Positions 57,638 through 64,000 of a DNA stretch of 64,000 nt are shown here, piece by piece. The notes under the pieces are model-generated. The model made no database searches. It saw nothing but the letters and a program-made list of their open reading frames with translations, and was not told where the DNA came from. Position numbers and translations under genes: made by a program. Source of the DNA: Eubacteriaceae bacterium (GTDB lineage Bacteria > Bacillota > Clostridia > Lachnospirales > Lachnospiraceae); assembly GCA_902362875.1 (NCBI GenBank), contig CABIYF010000012.1, positions 31,361 through 95,360 on the forward strand, in the 5' to 3' direction. How positions within the stretch are numbered: the stretch's first letter is position 1; the number at the start of each line of letters is the position of its first letter.

Positions 57638-57704
57638 ACTCGCAGATATTATAGTGGCTCACTCCGCCTGGACAGATGGCTCAGTCTAAACTGGACAGGC
57701 GGCT

Positions 57705-58029
57705 TTGCCGCATAAGAATGTTCATTTCCATGTCCACTTTTTTATTCTGAATATCCACTTTTGTGTCCTAAACATTCCCTTTTGTATCTCCAATGTCCTC
57801 TTTTCAACACAATTATTATACTATTTACGATATTAATATTTTATCACATTACGAATATTACAACAATGAAAAAGCCACAGCTGATCAGTTACTATTGCAT
57901 TCCAATAGAATCCTAAATCGCAATGGCCTTTGTAAATTTATTTAATTGTTTTCGTCGTATACAGTCTGGTAATTGAAATGTATATTTTATTTATAATTTT
58001 CGGTTAATTCTAATTAGTGTATCCTTTAA
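57705..58029. repeat. gene-free spacer with flanking repeats and gene debris
   Basis: No gene. It contains copy 2 of the AT-rich repeat (57809-57870, matching 51122-51180 and 53505-53560) and, at 57954-57998, a copy of the sequence found at 48251-48295 (TACAG..TGGTAA..AAATGTATATTTTATTT). Just inside, at 57715-57800 on the minus strand, a short broken frame reads DTKVDIQNKKVDMEM. The flank arrangement suggests exchanges between the helicase and ATPase modules. Confidence 0.55.
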
Positions 58030-58551
58030 CTAACATGTTAAACTAAGTTTTTCTGCTAATTCTTCATTCAATACCATCACTTCAACATTCCAAATTTTTC
58101 TAATCTGTAATAACCTGGCTTTTAATTCTGCCGCTGGTCCTGCTAACCAGGCAACATCTTCCGCATCCTTAATTACCAATATAAACTTTAATTTTATATT
58201 TTTCATTCTATCCACAGATTGTAATCTATCTCCAACCTCTGAAATATCCTGATATCTACCTAAAATAGAAGCTAAATAAATATGTAAAGATGCCATAAAT
58301 TTTTCTACAAGTGAAGAAAAATAAACTTCAAACTTACGTTCTTTTTCCTCTGTTTCATGCCGTTTCTCCGCATTAGGACAACTTTTCTTTGCCTCCAAAA
58401 ATATAATACTGTCCTCATTATATTTTAAAATAAACTCTACTGTCTTAATTCCATCACCAAGATCCCTGTAAATTTTAGAATTTTCAATATGAAACAAGTT
58501 AGATTCATCAAATTCTCCAAATTTCATTTCCGATTCTGTTATCACTTTCAC
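58030..58551 (-). CDS. PD-(D/E)XK-like putative nuclease, partner of AAA ATPase
   Basis: The 173-residue protein has the pattern KTVEFILKYN followed by DSIIFLEAKKSCP, which fits a PD-(D/E)XK core: Glu39, then Glu53-Ala-Lys55. The C-terminal half is helix-rich and not recognised. It starts at a GTG overlapping the upstream ATPase stop by 4 bp (GTGA), so it is translationally coupled. The ATPase-plus-nuclease layout suggests a defence effector. The nuclease call is by motif only. An in-frame ATG at residue 9 is an alternative start. Confidence 0.6.
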   Translation of the reverse strand: MKVITESEMKFGEFDESNLFHIENSKIYRDLGDGIKTVEFILKYNEDSIIFLEAKKSCPNAEKRHETEEKERKFEVYFSSLVEKFMASLHIYLASILGRYQDISEVGDRLQSVDRMKNIKLKFILVIKDAEDVAWLAGPAAELKARLLQIRKIWNVEVMVLNEELAEKLSLTC

Positions 58552-59564
58552 TGTAATACCACCCCAATTTCTTCTCTATACAGTTGACGAAAGGTATCCA
58601 TAATCGTATTATGTTCCAGTAATTCAAATTCTTTTGCAATCTCACATTGCACTTTATTCATTTCATCTTTATACAACGAAATATACTGAACATTACTGTC
58701 TGATTTCCGTTTTATTTCAATGTATTTAGATAAAAAATAATCATGCGTTGAAACAAAAATCTGTACACCCTCTTTTTCCAACATAATTAATAATTCTGCC
58801 AACACCGGAATATATTTCGGATTAATATTAGCCTCTGGTTCATCCCAAAATAACACAGAGCCTTTCTCTAATGTTCCGTTTTTAATAAGCTGCCATAATA
58901 GAGCTATCTTACGCAAACCTTCTGCGACTAAATTAAATTCCAATTTTGCTTGTGTACCTGGTTTTAAATAAAAACGATCCTCATGTAACGTAACTTTTCC
59001 ACTGCTAATCTGTTGTAAAATCTTTAAATATTTCTTTCTTGCAGCTGAATCTACACCTCTGGAAATATCAATTTTGGCAGCTGCAATAATATCTAAATAG
59101 GTATCATCAAATTCTACATTTCCCATCTTCACTGCTGCATCTAAATTCCATGCATTAGATAAAATCTCTTTTGCTGGAATAAACACACTTGTGAGATCAG
59201 ACATTTGCTTTTCCCATTTTTCCTCTGTTGTAATCTCCGCATCCCATTTTTTTGTTTTCGTTGAAAATGTCATTCCAATCTTTGCTGTGTCTGATCCTAC
59301 GGATACTTTTGCTGTATTTTTTCCATTTTTCTTTCTATTTACTAATCGTCCAATACTTGACTGGTCTGGTCGAAAAAGCATAGTCGTTTTCTGTGAAAAT
59401 GATACATCATGTTTAGAAGCCTGACATGCTGCGTATGCTAATTTCATAATATGAGTTTTTCCCATACCATTCTCACCTACTAGTACATTTAATCCTTTAT
59501 TAAATGGAATCTTTATATCTTCAAATGCTGTAAAATTATCCGCCTCTATGTTTGTTAATGGCAT
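58548..59564 (-). CDS. AAA/ABC-type ATPase (RecF/OLD-like), partner of the nuclease
   Basis: A 338-residue single-chain ATPase. Walker A is VGENGMGKTHIMKLAYA near residue 30; the signature region is VAEGLRKIALLWQLI; the Walker B/D-loop is SVLFWDEPEANINP near residue 241, followed by FVSTHDYFLSK. This is the AAA_21/AAA_15 layout of ATPases in defence systems such as Septu (PtuA) and related OLD-like modules. The start ATG 59564 has GAGG 8 nt upstream; a GTG 9 bp earlier is possible. Coupled to the nuclease gene by a 4-bp overlap. Confidence 0.8.
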   Translation of the reverse strand: MPLTNIEADNFTAFEDIKIPFNKGLNVLVGENGMGKTHIMKLAYAACQASKHDVSFSQKTTMLFRPDQSSIGRLVNRKKNGKNTAKVSVGSDTAKIGMTFSTKTKKWDAEITTEEKWEKQMSDLTSVFIPAKEILSNAWNLDAAVKMGNVEFDDTYLDIIAAAKIDISRGVDSAARKKYLKILQQISSGKVTLHEDRFYLKPGTQAKLEFNLVAEGLRKIALLWQLIKNGTLEKGSVLFWDEPEANINPKYIPVLAELLIMLEKEGVQIFVSTHDYFLSKYIEIKRKSDSNVQYISLYKDEMNKVQCEIAKEFELLEHNTIMDTFRQLYREEIGVVLQ

Positions 59565-59621
59565 TTTCGTCACCTCATTTACTATTTTGCTCTAGATTTT
59601 TGTATTAAAAGTGTCCTATAG

Positions 59622-59635
59622 TCACATAATTGTGA
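59622..59635. promoter_or_regulatory. palindromic candidate operator before the ATPase gene
   Basis: TCACATAATTGTGA is a perfect 14-bp palindrome about 60 bp upstream of the ATPase start. On the minus strand a TATAAT -10-like sequence directly precedes it, so a repressor here would cover the start of transcription. No cognate regulator gene was identified in the window. Confidence 0.45.
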
Positions 59636-59726
59636 TATTATATCCATTTTTCTCACATTTTATTTCATATTTTGTAACTATAGATGCATATTTATGATTA
59701 TACATGATTTATTATCTTTCGTCTAA

Positions 59727-60035
59727 TTATATGTTAAATATAACAACTTTTAAAATCCTCCATTCCCATATAATCGTTGCAACAAATAAAAATGGACTTC
59801 TGCCATATATACTTAACAAACAAAATGCACATACTGGTAATGTTGCTCCTGCAACTGGAACTCCTAGTAAGCTACTGTACATATCCTTCATTGTTTTAGC
59901 ACTTTTGAAATATCTGATCCAATACATTTCATATAAAACCATCAATACAAATGCAATCAAAAGAATTATAGTCCAGCCGGATATTTCATTAATGTTAAAA
60001 TCTCTGAATATCAATGACAAGCAAGTTACCAACAC
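59727..60035 (-). CDS. small membrane protein, probably a remnant
   Basis: A 102-residue ORF with a GTG start. Two clear hydrophobic segments (WTIILLIAFVLMVLYEMYWI, then VCAFCLLSIYG and VATIIWEW), with the family-like LLGVPVAGATLPVCAF in between. This resembles the core of a small Lachnospiraceae membrane protein of unknown function, but the C-terminus looks replaced after TIIW. Upstream are two short coupled frames (60109-60174, 21 aa with CSLC; 60041-60115, 24 aa). Low confidence that it is intact. Confidence 0.4.
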   Translation of the reverse strand: MLVTCLSLIFRDFNINEISGWTIILLIAFVLMVLYEMYWIRYFKSAKTMKDMYSSLLGVPVAGATLPVCAFCLLSIYGRSPFLFVATIIWEWRILKVVIFNI

Positions 60036-60178
60036 TTCTCCTATTCTTTCAAATAGCAGTAATATTTATATTTTACCATTGTTTCTGTAATCTCTAACAA
60101 TTCAAGTATTAACATTTCTCACGTCCTAATTTTTTGCATAATGAACATATTGCTTCTTTACTTTTTATATGCATACTA

Positions 60179-60206
60179 TTGACAAAATTATTTCTCCTAC
60201 TATAAT
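60179..60206 (+). promoter_or_regulatory. consensus promoter for the putative RNA
   Basis: Exact TTGACA and TATAAT boxes with a 16-bp spacer, the strongest sigma-A match in the window, in a region with no plus-strand gene. It would start RNA synthesis near 60212. Confidence 0.8.
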
Positions 60207-60211
60207 AAATA

Positions 60212-60330
60212 CAGGTTTATAGTGCTTATATATTAGTATCTGTTTACAGTTGCTACTTAGCCTGTATCCGTCGTATAGAGTCTCCGTGATGGTATCTGCC
60301 TGCAGTTGCTTGAATCGCGGGGTCTTTTTA
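60212..60330 (+). ncRNA. putative standalone small RNA with covarying hairpin repeats
   Basis: The 120-nt transcript from the consensus promoter contains two copies of GTATCTG-N2-CAGTTGCT about 56 nt apart (60236 and 60292). Each has a short hairpin, CTGTTTACAG and CTGCCTGCAG, whose stems differ by compensatory T-A to C-G changes. It ends with a GTCTCCGTGAT/ATCGCGGGGTC stem (with wobble pairs) followed by a T-run, a good terminator. The terminator overlaps the stop of the convergent HNH gene. No coding frame is evident. I do not recognise the RNA family. Confidence 0.55.
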
Positions 60331-60331
60331 T

Positions 60332-61507
60332 TTATTTAATCCATATCTCATACCCCTGCCGACGTGCAGAATCATACACAGGCATCATATTCTTCTCTAA
60401 TATATTATAAAAAGTTTCTTTCGAATTTCCCTTTCGATATAATTCCTGCCCAGCCCAAATAGAATGGAGATTATCTTTATAACAACGTTTAAATCTATCA
60501 TAAATTTCAGCATTTTCATAAATCATCCGATACATCAAATATTGATTGCCTGCAAAACTCTTAAAAAATGGATTCCATTTCGGTAAACCATTACTCTTTG
60601 ATGAATTTAAAGATGAATCCATTGGCATCAAATTCCAGAGTTCATCATTCATAACAAATGACCATGGAATAAAATGATCAATATCATATTTTTTCTTCTT
60701 CACAGGTTGTCCAGTAAAAACATCTCTGATCTCTTGAATTTCCATGATACCCTGCCATAGATTTCTTACATTTTTAAGCTTGCGTGTCTTTTCGTCCATC
60801 GGTGTTAATTTATATACTAATCCCGGCACTTCCGGATTATTATTCTGTAGCCATTTTACTTTTTCGTATTGAATCCATCCCCAAATATTGACTGTATGAT
60901 CTTGAATCATCCTGATCCAACCTTGTTGAAAGTATACTTCTTTCTTTAACTTACTACTTGTTCCTAATAAATATGGAAGGGATACTACCGTTTTATTGAA
61001 TTTCTGAATATATGCAACCAGCCATTTTGTACTATTCCAATTTATTTTTTCGTCACTTAATGTAAAAAATCCAGCTAATGCTCTGTATGGAACCATATGA
61101 GTTAACTGTTCTTTTACTTCCTTTAATTCTTTGTTATATTTCTGAATCGCATTTTTGATTTGTACTTTTGAAGCATTTGCTGGCAGATCACTAAGTTCGG
61201 TCAACTGCAAAATTGCTCTTTCCAGCCCATCTTTAATCTGTCCATCCATTGGCATTCCACTTAAATGAATATGAAATTCTCTTACAGAATACCATGCATT
61301 CGCAATCATCTCATCTATAATTTCATCAAATGTTGTTTCTGTTTTTCCTTCAGAGATTAACTGTACGATGGCTTCTAACCAGTAAAATTTATAGCAAAAG
61401 GATGGATCTTTCATCATCTTAGAAAAACCTTCAATATTTAATTTGTTATGATATTTTGGTTCAATTTCTAAGATATTTTGTCCTTGTAAATCAGAATATT
61501 CAACCAT
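60332..61507 (-). CDS. HNH nuclease-domain protein, partner of methyltransferase
   Basis: A 391-residue protein whose C-terminal third has an HNH core: YDIDHFIPWSFVMNDELWN near residue 274, then LMPMDSSLNSSKSNGLP. The N-terminal 250 residues are helical and not recognised. It overlaps the upstream methyltransferase gene by 40 bp, so the start is uncertain and an internal one is possible. HNH plus SAM methyltransferase operons occur widely in Firmicutes islands and could be a restriction-like or RNA/DNA processing pair. Ends convergently with the putative RNA. Confidence 0.7.
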   Translation of the reverse strand: MVEYSDLQGQNILEIEPKYHNKLNIEGFSKMMKDPSFCYKFYWLEAIVQLISEGKTETTFDEIIDEMIANAWYSVREFHIHLSGMPMDGQIKDGLERAILQLTELSDLPANASKVQIKNAIQKYNKELKEVKEQLTHMVPYRALAGFFTLSDEKINWNSTKWLVAYIQKFNKTVVSLPYLLGTSSKLKKEVYFQQGWIRMIQDHTVNIWGWIQYEKVKWLQNNNPEVPGLVYKLTPMDEKTRKLKNVRNLWQGIMEIQEIRDVFTGQPVKKKKYDIDHFIPWSFVMNDELWNLMPMDSSLNSSKSNGLPKWNPFFKSFAGNQYLMYRMIYENAEIYDRFKRCYKDNLHSIWAGQELYRKGNSKETFYNILEKNMMPVYDSARRQGYEIWIK

Positions 61508-62067
61508 CGTTCGTCACCCCGTCCTTCTCTGACATCTCCTGTTATCCATGTTTCTTTGATCTGTAATTGGGGAATTTGTAAAATAAATTCATTGAATGTA
61601 TCTTCTGTGAAATCTGTGAAATAGCGGCCATTTCTTTCGCCTTCAAATTTGCCATATTTAAACGATGTATAGATGACTCCATTTTCTTTTAATGCTTTAT
61701 TCATCTTATGAAATACACTCAACAAATCTTTCTTAGTCAAATGCAGGATTGATGCACATGCCCAGATTCCATCATAGCTATCTTGATCATCAAATTGTTC
61801 AAACAGCATTTGTTTCACTTTGATTCCTATATATTTTGAAGCTTCTTTGCAAATTGCTTCTGAACCGTCTATTGCCGTTACTTTATAATTTTGCTTTAGA
61901 AAATATTTTGTATCACGGCCAGAACCACAGCCGAAGTCTAAGATGGACGCTTCTGGTGGAAGGTATGATAGGAACTTATTTTGTATGTTTGTGAAATCTG
62001 CAGATTTTGTTGTTTGTATGAATGATTTTGCGTGTTTGTTGTAGTAATTTATGGTTTTGTTGTTCAT
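61468..62067 (-). CDS. class I SAM-dependent methyltransferase
   Basis: A 199-residue Rossmann methyltransferase, motif I ILDFGCGSGRDTKYFL near residue 41, motif II AIDGSEAIC, DGIWACASILHL as motif IV and a C-terminal WLNILIYKD. It resembles TehB/UbiE-like small methyltransferases, and no DNA-methylase catalytic (D/N)PPY motif was seen. Start at 62067 is favoured by GAGG 6 nt upstream. A longer ORF begins at 62130. It overlaps the HNH gene and is clearly its operon partner. Confidence 0.75.
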   Translation of the reverse strand: MNNKTINYYNKHAKSFIQTTKSADFTNIQNKFLSYLPPEASILDFGCGSGRDTKYFLKQNYKVTAIDGSEAICKEASKYIGIKVKQMLFEQFDDQDSYDGIWACASILHLTKKDLLSVFHKMNKALKENGVIYTSFKYGKFEGERNGRYFTDFTEDTFNEFILQIPQLQIKETWITGDVREGRGDERWLNILIYKDKIS

Positions 62068-62181
62068 TGGAATCCTCGGAATTTCTTCAAATATTAGTTT
62101 TAAATATTTTCCCACTTCATTATTTCCCATGGACTATATAAGCTTAAATTTGTATATTTATATACGTCCATCTTTTTTTAA

Positions 62182-62346
62182 TTATTCTATTTCCTCATTC
62201 GTTAACTTTACGGGCTTTGTTGGTAATGATATCCGATCTATATATGCCTCATAAGCTTCTAATCCTTGTTTAATTTGTTTGTGATTTCGTAAGGTCTCAG
62301 AGGCCTTAATTTCTTCTTGTATATTATATTGATTTACCCATTTCAT
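62182..62346 (-). CDS. small unknown ORF coupled to flavoprotein gene
   Basis: A 54-residue ORF starting inside the 3' end of the flavoprotein gene (overlap 23 nt) in another frame. It has a charged helix (IQEEIKASETLRNHKQIKQG) and ends in LPTKPVKLTNEEIE. No SD was seen, so any expression is by coupling. Family not recognised. Confidence 0.4.
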   Translation of the reverse strand: MKWVNQYNIQEEIKASETLRNHKQIKQGLEAYEAYIDRISLPTKPVKLTNEEIE

Positions 62347-63478
62347 AAGCACGTTCTAATAAATCCTTTTCTTCTTTCACAAGCCCTGCATCCATAACAT
62401 TTGTAGCATATATTCTTCCTTTTACTTTTGAATCATCCAAATGCTCAACAAATCCATCCAGATCACCTAAAGATCTTTTTATGATATCTTCTTCTAATCC
62501 TGCTGAAATAATATAATAAACATCTTTATGTCCTAAGTTCTGCCAGATTGGATATGTACGATCAATGAATGTTTTCATCTGAGCTGAAATTCCATAAAAA
62601 TAAACAGGTGTTGCCAAAACTAATATATCCGCCTGTTGATATGCTTTTAAAATATCTCCCATATCATCTCGTTGAACACAAAATCCTCCGTTTTTCATAC
62701 ATGCATCACAAGCTTTGCAAAAATTAATTTTTTTGTCTGATAGACGGATCATCTTGACTTGGTGGCCTGCACTTTTGACGCCTTCTTTAAATTTATCACA
62801 TAAAATCTGAGAATTACCTTTTCTTCTTGGACTTGCTGATAGGATTAATACCTTTTTAGATTCTTTTAGTGATTTTATTTCCACGTTCTCTTCTTTATTT
62901 TCCTGATAAGTACGTTTTCTATCTTCAAAACTTATTACATTATGAATTCTATTTGCCTTTTTGATGCCCAACCGCTCCATGTCCATATGAAACATCTCAA
63001 TCGGCATTCCATATTCGTGAAATCCCTCGGGGATGCATAGATTATTATTAACACAATCATTTAATTCATATGAATATTTCTGATATCTATCTATATTCCA
63101 TTCATAACAATTCATAATCTGTGTTATATAATTAATTGCACCGAGTGTTTTTCGACCATGTGATTTTGTGATTTGAATGTTTCCTGCTAACTCGAAGTAT
63201 TTCTTGATTTCCTTTTCCTGATATCCAATTTGCTTCATTGCATTAGAAATGACTTCATCTATATACAACGTATAATACTTCCAATTTCTTGGTTCAATGT
63301 CCATCATAGCGATCATAAAACGATTACTGACATTTGCAATTAACAAGACATTTCTTCTTCCTAATTTAACTAAATGCGTATCCCAGCAAAATGCAAGTTC
63401 CGTTGTTTGCTCATATGGCTGATGTATGTCTTGATTTTTTAAACGTTTTTGAATTGTTTGTGTTACTCCTATTTCCAT
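62324..63478 (-). CDS. two-domain protein: DUF6933-like plus NAD(P)H:FMN oxidoreductase
   Basis: A 384-residue fusion. Residues 1-150 resemble DUF6933 (TQTIQKRLKNQ, then LGRRNVLLIANVSNRFMI), a domain of unknown role. From about residue 210 it is a flavodoxin-fold NADPH-dependent FMN reductase (LILSASPRRKGNSQ, TPVYFYGISAQMKTFIDR) with a four-Cys cluster, CKACDACMKNGGFC, as in iron-sulphur flavoproteins. The fusion is unusual in my experience. Start has AAAAAGG upstream. Substrate unknown. Confidence 0.7.
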   Translation of the reverse strand: MEIGVTQTIQKRLKNQDIHQPYEQTTELAFCWDTHLVKLGRRNVLLIANVSNRFMIAMMDIEPRNWKYYTLYIDEVISNAMKQIGYQEKEIKKYFELAGNIQITKSHGRKTLGAINYITQIMNCYEWNIDRYQKYSYELNDCVNNNLCIPEGFHEYGMPIEMFHMDMERLGIKKANRIHNVISFEDRKRTYQENKEENVEIKSLKESKKVLILSASPRRKGNSQILCDKFKEGVKSAGHQVKMIRLSDKKINFCKACDACMKNGGFCVQRDDMGDILKAYQQADILVLATPVYFYGISAQMKTFIDRTYPIWQNLGHKDVYYIISAGLEEDIIKRSLGDLDGFVEHLDDSKVKGRIYATNVMDAGLVKEEKDLLERAYEMGKSI

Positions 63479-63565
63479 TTCTATTTTCCTTTTTAATCAG
63501 TTTGTTGTTCATTTTTTGTTTAATTTAGATTAACGCATCAATTTAATTTATATGTTCGTATCGAT

Positions 63566-63748
63566 TTAAAATCCTCCATTTTGATATGCTCTGGCAATTA
63601 CATAAGATGGTTCATAATATGCACTCGCATTATTTGGTTGAATATTGTTTTCTGTTGCTAAGGTATTGAGATCTTTTTCTCCTTTGAGTAGCTCGATCAC
63701 AAGGTCTGATTTAAATTTTGCACTAAAATTTCTTCTTTTTCTGGACAT
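63566..63748 (-). pseudogene. truncated IS3-family orfA fused to an unrelated 3' tail
   Basis: The ORF begins as IS3 orfA (MSRKRRNFSAKFKSDLVIEL, LKGEKDLNTLATEN) but breaks after NNIQPN and continues as YYEPSYVIARAYQNGGF, the same tail as the fragment at 55229-55344. The rest of the transposase, and orfB, are gone. Immediately upstream at about 63803 TGTCCGAAAAAGTGTCTT is typical of an IS3 end. Confidence 0.7.
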
Positions 63749-63945
63749 GACACTGAATCCTTTCTTATGTATTGATTTAAGTATATCAGATTCATTAAGA
63801 TCTGTCCGAAAAAGTGTCTTAATTTATGAGACCATTATAATAATACGATTTCCATATTTAAAAACTGTAAAATTTTTTTCGTTACCCAATATTGCATAAT
63901 TCATTATATATGTAAACGGTAAATCAGTGTTACCGATAAATTTTT

Positions 63946-63971
63946 GATCACTGGATTTTTATCCAGTGATC
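63946..63971. terminator. bidirectional terminator at right edge
   Basis: GATCACTGGA and TCCAGTGATC form a 10-bp perfect stem with a 6-nt loop, flanked by T-rich and A-rich runs. Near the window edge it probably serves a gene to the right. The remaining 250 bases show no gene. Confidence 0.75.
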
Positions 63972-64000
63972 TTATTTTTTACATTCTGTTGGCAGGTGTT

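Larger units (their letters stand above)
55345..57704 (+). mobile_element. IS21-family element with broken istA
   Basis: Terminal inverted repeats AGCCGCCTGTCC (55345-55356) and GGACAGGCGGCT (57693-57704) bound the element. Internal terminal repeats GTGAGCCACTATT occur twice on the left (55363-55375 and 55385-55397), and a reverse copy near 57647-57662 on the right, as expected for IstA binding sites. It encodes istA (broken) and istB. No clear target duplication was found. Probably immobile on its own. Confidence 0.85.

Noticed and set aside
60236..60330. two-repeat CRISPR array
   Set aside because: Only two partial repeats with compensatory changes and no spacer-repeat periodicity or cas genes; a structured RNA explains it better.

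Overview
The window is AT-rich, spore-former-type Clostridia DNA, most like a Lachnospiraceae gut anaerobe (Anaerostipes-like is a guess from base composition and gene content, not proven). The basis is the conserved chain Asp23-nusB-xseA-xseB-ispA-dxs-tlyA-nadK-argR-recN-spoIVB-spo0A, a large 2-hydroxyacyl-CoA dehydratase activase, pyruvate formate-lyase under a ZTP riboswitch, and a CotF-type spore protein. No rRNA or tRNA gene was seen.

Left block, about 1-36 kb, is chromosomal core read almost entirely on the minus strand. In transcription order it holds: a GtrII-like membrane protein; the Asp23-to-recN superoperon; spoIVB; sbcD-sbcC, which sit between spoIVB and spo0A; three tandem Spo0A-type regulators; a FliB-like protein; an ECF sigma factor; parE-parC; a glycosyltransferase and an LCP protein; ilvN-ilvC; dtd, a phasin-like protein, an AarF/UbiB kinase and a YgjP-like metallopeptidase; and the activase running off the left edge. 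One lipoprotein gene is on the plus strand.

Middle block, about 36-47.3 kb, carries an NCS2 purine permease, two EamA exporters, a superfamily 1 helicase with zinc ribbons, a YitT protein, and a ZTP (pfl motif) riboswitch with terminator ahead of pflA-pflB.

Right block, about 47.3-64 kb, is an accessory island of decayed and mobile DNA. It has broken surface-protein genes, a helicase-HNH gene with an unknown partner, an IS200/IS605 element whose TnpA and TnpB are fused into one ORF, an IS21 element with broken istA and intact istB, a truncated IS3 orfA, a broken RibD/DHFR-like gene behind a MerR-type promoter, an ATPase plus PD-(D/E)XK-like pair, a SAM methyltransferase plus HNH pair, and a putative standalone structured RNA. 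Short AT-rich repeats flank several of these modules.

The strongest leads for something undescribed are: the triple Spo0A cluster with diverged receivers and a tandem pair of 0A boxes upstream; the putative RNA at 60212-60330, whose two repeats show compensatory stem changes, convergent with the methyltransferase-HNH pair; the ATPase/nuclease pair with a palindromic operator; and the TnpA-TnpB fusion that lost the catalytic tyrosine region. All functional claims rest on motif reading by eye; no searches were run.
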